Assembly: GCA_039815465.1 (NCBI GenBank)
Contig: JBCBZG010000006.1
Span: 1 to 64,000 of the forward strand
DNA length: 64,000 nt
Direction of reading: 5' to 3'
Source: Shimia_B sp039815465
Lineage (GTDB): Bacteria > Pseudomonadota > Alphaproteobacteria > Rhodobacterales > Rhodobacteraceae
In this document: in pieces, positions 61,429 to 64,000 of the stretch
How positions within the stretch are numbered: position 1 is the first letter of the stretch
Layout: every line of letters starts with the position of its first letter
Made by a program: the position numbers and the translations under genes
The notes under the pieces: generated by a model
Told to the model about the DNA's origin: nothing
The model's input: the letters and a program-made list of their open reading frames with translations, nothing else
Databases searched by the model: none

Positions 61429-62225
61429 TGGGCAGGGGTCCTGTGCAAGTCTAACGTGTCGATCAGCGCGAGCACGGCGCTGTTCCAGCCTGTGGGTCCG
61501 GGATGCTGGCCGCGCGTGATGCGGCCAAGGCGTTCCCCCCGCAGCGGGGGTATGGGGCGGCCTTCGGGGTTGGGGATGATGACGCCGCGGTCGGTCACGC
61601 TCAGCATCTCGATATCGTTCGGCGCGTCACCCAGCGCGAGCGTATGGCGCGGCCTATAGCGGGCCACAAGCGCCCGCACTTGGTCCGCCTTGTTGCCGCC
61701 GAAAGACAATGTCAAGAACCGCCCGCCGTGCTGCGCTATGATGCCTTGGTCGGCGAGCGCACGGACAAAAGCCTCCCGCGCGGGATCGGACCCAGACCAT
61801 TGACCCGGTTCGGAAAAGGCACGGGTCTGCGCAAGCTTGGCGTCTGGCAGTGGCAGGCCCGTCCAACGCGCGACTTCTTCTGCGGTGACATCGCCAAACC
61901 CGCGAAACGAGGCGCGCAGCTCGGTGGGGAGCGCGTCAAGCGCCGCGCGCAGTTGGCCATAGGGTGCGGCATCGGGCAGTGCAGCGCTGCCTTCCGGCAA
62001 AAGCCCCGCGCCGTTTTCGACAATCGCAGGCCAGCCGTCAAAGCCCAGCGCCCTGCGCAGCGGGGCAATCTCTGCGGCGGTCTTGCTGCTGGCCAAAACA
62101 AGCCCGCAGCCGGCCGCGGCCAATCCATCCAGCGCACATTGCGCCGCGTCCCAGCAATACGTGTGGTGGTCGAGAAGTGTTCCATCCAAGTCGGTGAACA
62201 CAATCAGGCGCGGGCCAGCTTCCAT
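61425..62225 (-). CDS. gpgP: HAD phosphatase, probable glucosyl-3-phosphoglycerate phosphatase
   Basis: 266 aa from ATG 62225; a TTG at 62261 is possible and neither start has an ideal site. It would remove the phosphate from glucosyl-3-phosphoglycerate. HAD motifs: FTDLDGTLLDH (motif I, about 10-20), LASSKTAAEI (motif II), SFGGNKADQV (motif III Lys) and LGDAPNDIEML (motif IV). The long cap between motifs II and III puts it in the HAD-IIB, mannosyl/glucosyl-3-phosphoglycerate phosphatase group. It is the first gene of the gpgP-gpgS pair. Confidence 0.85.
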   Translation of the reverse strand: MEAGPRLIVFTDLDGTLLDHHTYCWDAAQCALDGLAAAGCGLVLASSKTAAEIAPLRRALGFDGWPAIVENGAGLLPEGSAALPDAAPYGQLRAALDALPTELRASFRGFGDVTAEEVARWTGLPLPDAKLAQTRAFSEPGQWSGSDPAREAFVRALADQGIIAQHGGRFLTLSFGGNKADQVRALVARYRPRHTLALGDAPNDIEMLSVTDRGVIIPNPEGRPIPPLRGERLGRITRGQHPGPTGWNSAVLALIDTLDLHRTPAQ

Positions 62226-62441
62226 AGGGTGTACATAGTGCTCCGTCCCCTGGGACCACAACCGGCGGCGGTGCTGCGCTGCGGCACAACCGCTCAGCTA
62301 AGTGGCAATCGCCCAAAAAACACGCGCCCGCCTGCAAGCGGCCCTAGCGCAAAAAAAATGTGGGGGCCGAAACCCCCACACAGATCGTCATGGAAAATTG
62401 ATGCTGGCAGGCGACGAATGACAGACCCCTGCGTACCAATT

Positions 62442-63500
62442 TTATTTCTTTGGGGCGATGAACATCATCTCCCAGCAATGCGTATCGACGTGGTGTGTCG
62501 AAATGATCCCGTAACCGGGCTGTGGGGCCACTGGGGTGGGGTATGCGCCGAAATTTGCGCTGTGGCCAAAGCGGCGCCCCCAGCTGTTGCGGAAGACAAA
62601 CCATCCGCTGCCGGGTTCGCCGTCATCGCTGGCGTCGGGGAAGTAGCCAACGATGCATACTGAGTGGCCGCCAATATTGTCGGGTTTTTGGGAGCCATCA
62701 GTATTCGGGTCCACCTTTGGGTCGGCGATCACGCCCGTCGACCAGCCAGGTGAAAAGCTCCACACATTGTGCCCGCCGCGCTCTGCCAACATCGGGAAGG
62801 ACAGGCACACAGGCACTTTGTGGGATAAAAGGTATCGGACCGAATGGGACAAGGGATCGCCAGGCCGGTCATCGGGCGTGGGCATTTCAGCTACACGGTG
62901 GACCCGCTTATCGAGCGTCTTATACGCGCCCGCAGGGATCCCCGCGGCTGCGTCCGGCACGTGATACGCCGGCCGTCGTTCGCTCCACTTATAGGGCAGA
63001 AGCTCTTCACCGGCGGCACCCGTTGCATCCAGCGCGGACCCCGCTTGCCAAAGGAGCGACGCGCCAAAGTCGTCATACCCCTCGATCGGCTCCTCACCGG
63101 CGGGCGGCGCGGGTTTGGCGCGCTTACGCAGGTCGAAAGCGGTGCGCATCTGCGCGTAAAGCAGCTCTTCCGAGAAATCTTCGACGGGCGCGCCGCCGTT
63201 ATTCCAATAGCGGTAGAGCTCATAGGCCGCGAGCGCGGCGAAGGACACGCAGGTGCCCCGCACCCGCCCCTGATCCCGGGCCAGCCACCCATCGGGCAGT
63301 TGGTGCAGGATCGGCTGATTGTCCCCAATTCCGCCGTTGCAGGGATCGTCGAAATAGCTGCGCACCACGCGAAGCAGCTTGACCGATGCGTCCAGGTCGA
63401 GCCGCTCACAGCCCTTCACCGGGCCACCGCCACCGCGCACGGCATCTGGCAGCGAGCTCAGCTTGGCGCCGGGTGTCTTTATGGGACCCTCGCGCTTCAT
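62442..63500 (-). CDS. Papain-like (C1A) cysteine peptidase
   Basis: 352 aa. Active-site order matches C1A: DQGRVRGTCVSFAALAAYEL (about 96-115, catalytic Cys), IGGHSVCIVGY (about 275-285, catalytic His) and FVFRNSWGRRFGHS (about 300-313, catalytic Asn). No signal peptide or clear propeptide is evident; the first 70 residues may act as a short pro-region or the enzyme may be intracellular. It begins inside the end of the PAP2-like gene (ATGA overlap), so the two are co-translated. Substrate and role unknown. C1A peptidases are uncommon in alphaproteobacteria. Confidence 0.85.
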   Translation of the reverse strand: MKREGPIKTPGAKLSSLPDAVRGGGGPVKGCERLDLDASVKLLRVVRSYFDDPCNGGIGDNQPILHQLPDGWLARDQGRVRGTCVSFAALAAYELYRYWNNGGAPVEDFSEELLYAQMRTAFDLRKRAKPAPPAGEEPIEGYDDFGASLLWQAGSALDATGAAGEELLPYKWSERRPAYHVPDAAAGIPAGAYKTLDKRVHRVAEMPTPDDRPGDPLSHSVRYLLSHKVPVCLSFPMLAERGGHNVWSFSPGWSTGVIADPKVDPNTDGSQKPDNIGGHSVCIVGYFPDASDDGEPGSGWFVFRNSWGRRFGHSANFGAYPTPVAPQPGYGIISTHHVDTHCWEMMFIAPKK

Positions 63501-64000
63501 TCGTCGTCCTCGGGATCAATGCTGGACACCGCGGGGTCGCGGTCCACGTCCCAAATGCCGGAGTAGATATCGCGCTGCTCGATCACTGCGCCAAACGTGC
63601 CGAGCGCATTGACATCGGCGATGGCATTGGCCCGCAGTTGGGCAAAGGCGGTGCCAGCGTTGGCCTTGATTTCCGCCACGATCGCCTCTGCAAGCGCTTT
63701 GCCCGCCAGTGTGTCGGACCGGTAGTGCACCCCCCCGATCTCCCGGTTGACGGCAACACGCGTCGCCATCGCCTTGAGGTAAGGCGCCCAGCCCTCGCGC
63801 GCGTCCAGATCGTCGCACAGCATATGGGCCACAAGGAACGCCTGGGTGGCGTGATTGCTGGGAAAGGACGGATGCGGCGGCGTCGGCAACAGCGGGATCA
63901 AGCCAGGGAAGCGCTGCGCCGGGCGTGGCTGCATATGTTCCAGCTTGTGCTTGAGCCCGAACGTGCCCGCGATTTGGATCGCAAACGACACGGCCATCAC
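63497..64000 (-). CDS. PAP2/vanadium-haloperoxidase-like protein, N-terminus beyond window
   Basis: 167 visible residues; the frame is open to the right edge, so the start is probably outside the window. The PAP2-type phosphatase motifs are HKLEHMQPRPAQRFP, PSFPSNHATQAFLVAHML (PSxxHA type) and VNREIGGVHYRSDTLAG (xRxxxxxHxxSD type). All three with this spacing are shared by acid phosphatases and vanadium-dependent haloperoxidases. A cap of about 60 residues ends the protein (GIWDVDRDPAVSS). It overlaps the C1A peptidase start by four bases. Oxidation or dephosphorylation cannot be told apart from the fragment. Confidence 0.78.
   Translation of the reverse strand: MMAVSFAIQIAGTFGLKHKLEHMQPRPAQRFPGLIPLLPTPPHPSFPSNHATQAFLVAHMLCDDLDAREGWAPYLKAMATRVAVNREIGGVHYRSDTLAGKALAEAIVAEIKANAGTAFAQLRANAIADVNALGTFGAVIEQRDIYSGIWDVDRDPAVSSIDPEDDE

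Overview
The window looks like a chromosomal segment of a marine Rhodobacteraceae (Roseobacter-group alphaproteobacterium). The support is a GC-rich sequence, an aerobic cobaltochelatase pair cobS/cobT, a BolA / DnaJ-like / MsrB / CobST neighbourhood, a dcw-type cell-division cluster ending in the alphaproteobacterial FtsZ tail, and a GatB gene. Assignments were made by reading translations and motifs; no database search was possible.

Layout. (i) 1-8.4 kb, minus strand: the N-terminal 1020 codons of a very large RTX/type I-secreted protein that runs off the left edge, a DEAD-box RNA helicase, and a PhoD-like metallophosphoesterase. (ii) 8.5-21.2 kb, plus strand: four tightly packed genes for giant proteins (about 1293, 912, 1466 and 520 aa) of conserved but uncharacterised type, transcribed divergently from the PhoD-like gene; this is one candidate for an undescribed system. 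A decayed IS5-type transposase follows. (iii) 21814-32688: a complete 10.9 kb integrated element bounded by a 26-bp direct repeat of the tRNA-Asn 3' end. It carries a tyrosine integrase, an AlpA-like regulator, a Panacea-type antitoxin with a putative toxin, and a compact phage-head operon (terminase, HNH nuclease, capsid, protease, connector, portal). It has no tail, lysis or recognisable small-terminase genes. That architecture fits a capsid-forming phage satellite (cf-PICI-like) and is the most striking feature of the window. (iv) tRNA-Asn. (v) 32.8-46.5 kb: ordinary chromosome, with an MBL hydrolase, histidine kinase, gatB, small lipoproteins, a DUF6502-like gene with a twin operator, bolA, a DnaJ-like gene, msrB, cobS, a low-GC NYN-domain gene, cobT, a Pro-specific aminopeptidase and a DUF427 protein. 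(vi) 46.5-58.1 kb, minus strand: murB-ddlB-ftsQ-ftsA-ftsZ-lpxC-bamD-recN-ClC channel, with two DnaA-box-like sites between ftsA and ftsZ. (vii) 58.3-62.2 kb: a glucosylglycerate module (GH13_18 phosphorylase facing gpgP-gpgS), suggesting compatible-solute metabolism. (viii) 62.4-64 kb: a papain-like peptidase coupled to a PAP2/haloperoxidase-like gene that runs off the right edge.

How the genes fit together: the dcw block supplies peptidoglycan precursors, the divisome, lipid A synthesis and outer-membrane assembly. CobS and CobT are the two AAA+/VWA subunits that insert cobalt during B12 synthesis. GpgS and GpgP make glucosylglycerate, which the facing phosphorylase can probably split. In the satellite, Int/AlpA would control excision and the head operon would build its own capsid, with tails presumably taken from a helper phage.
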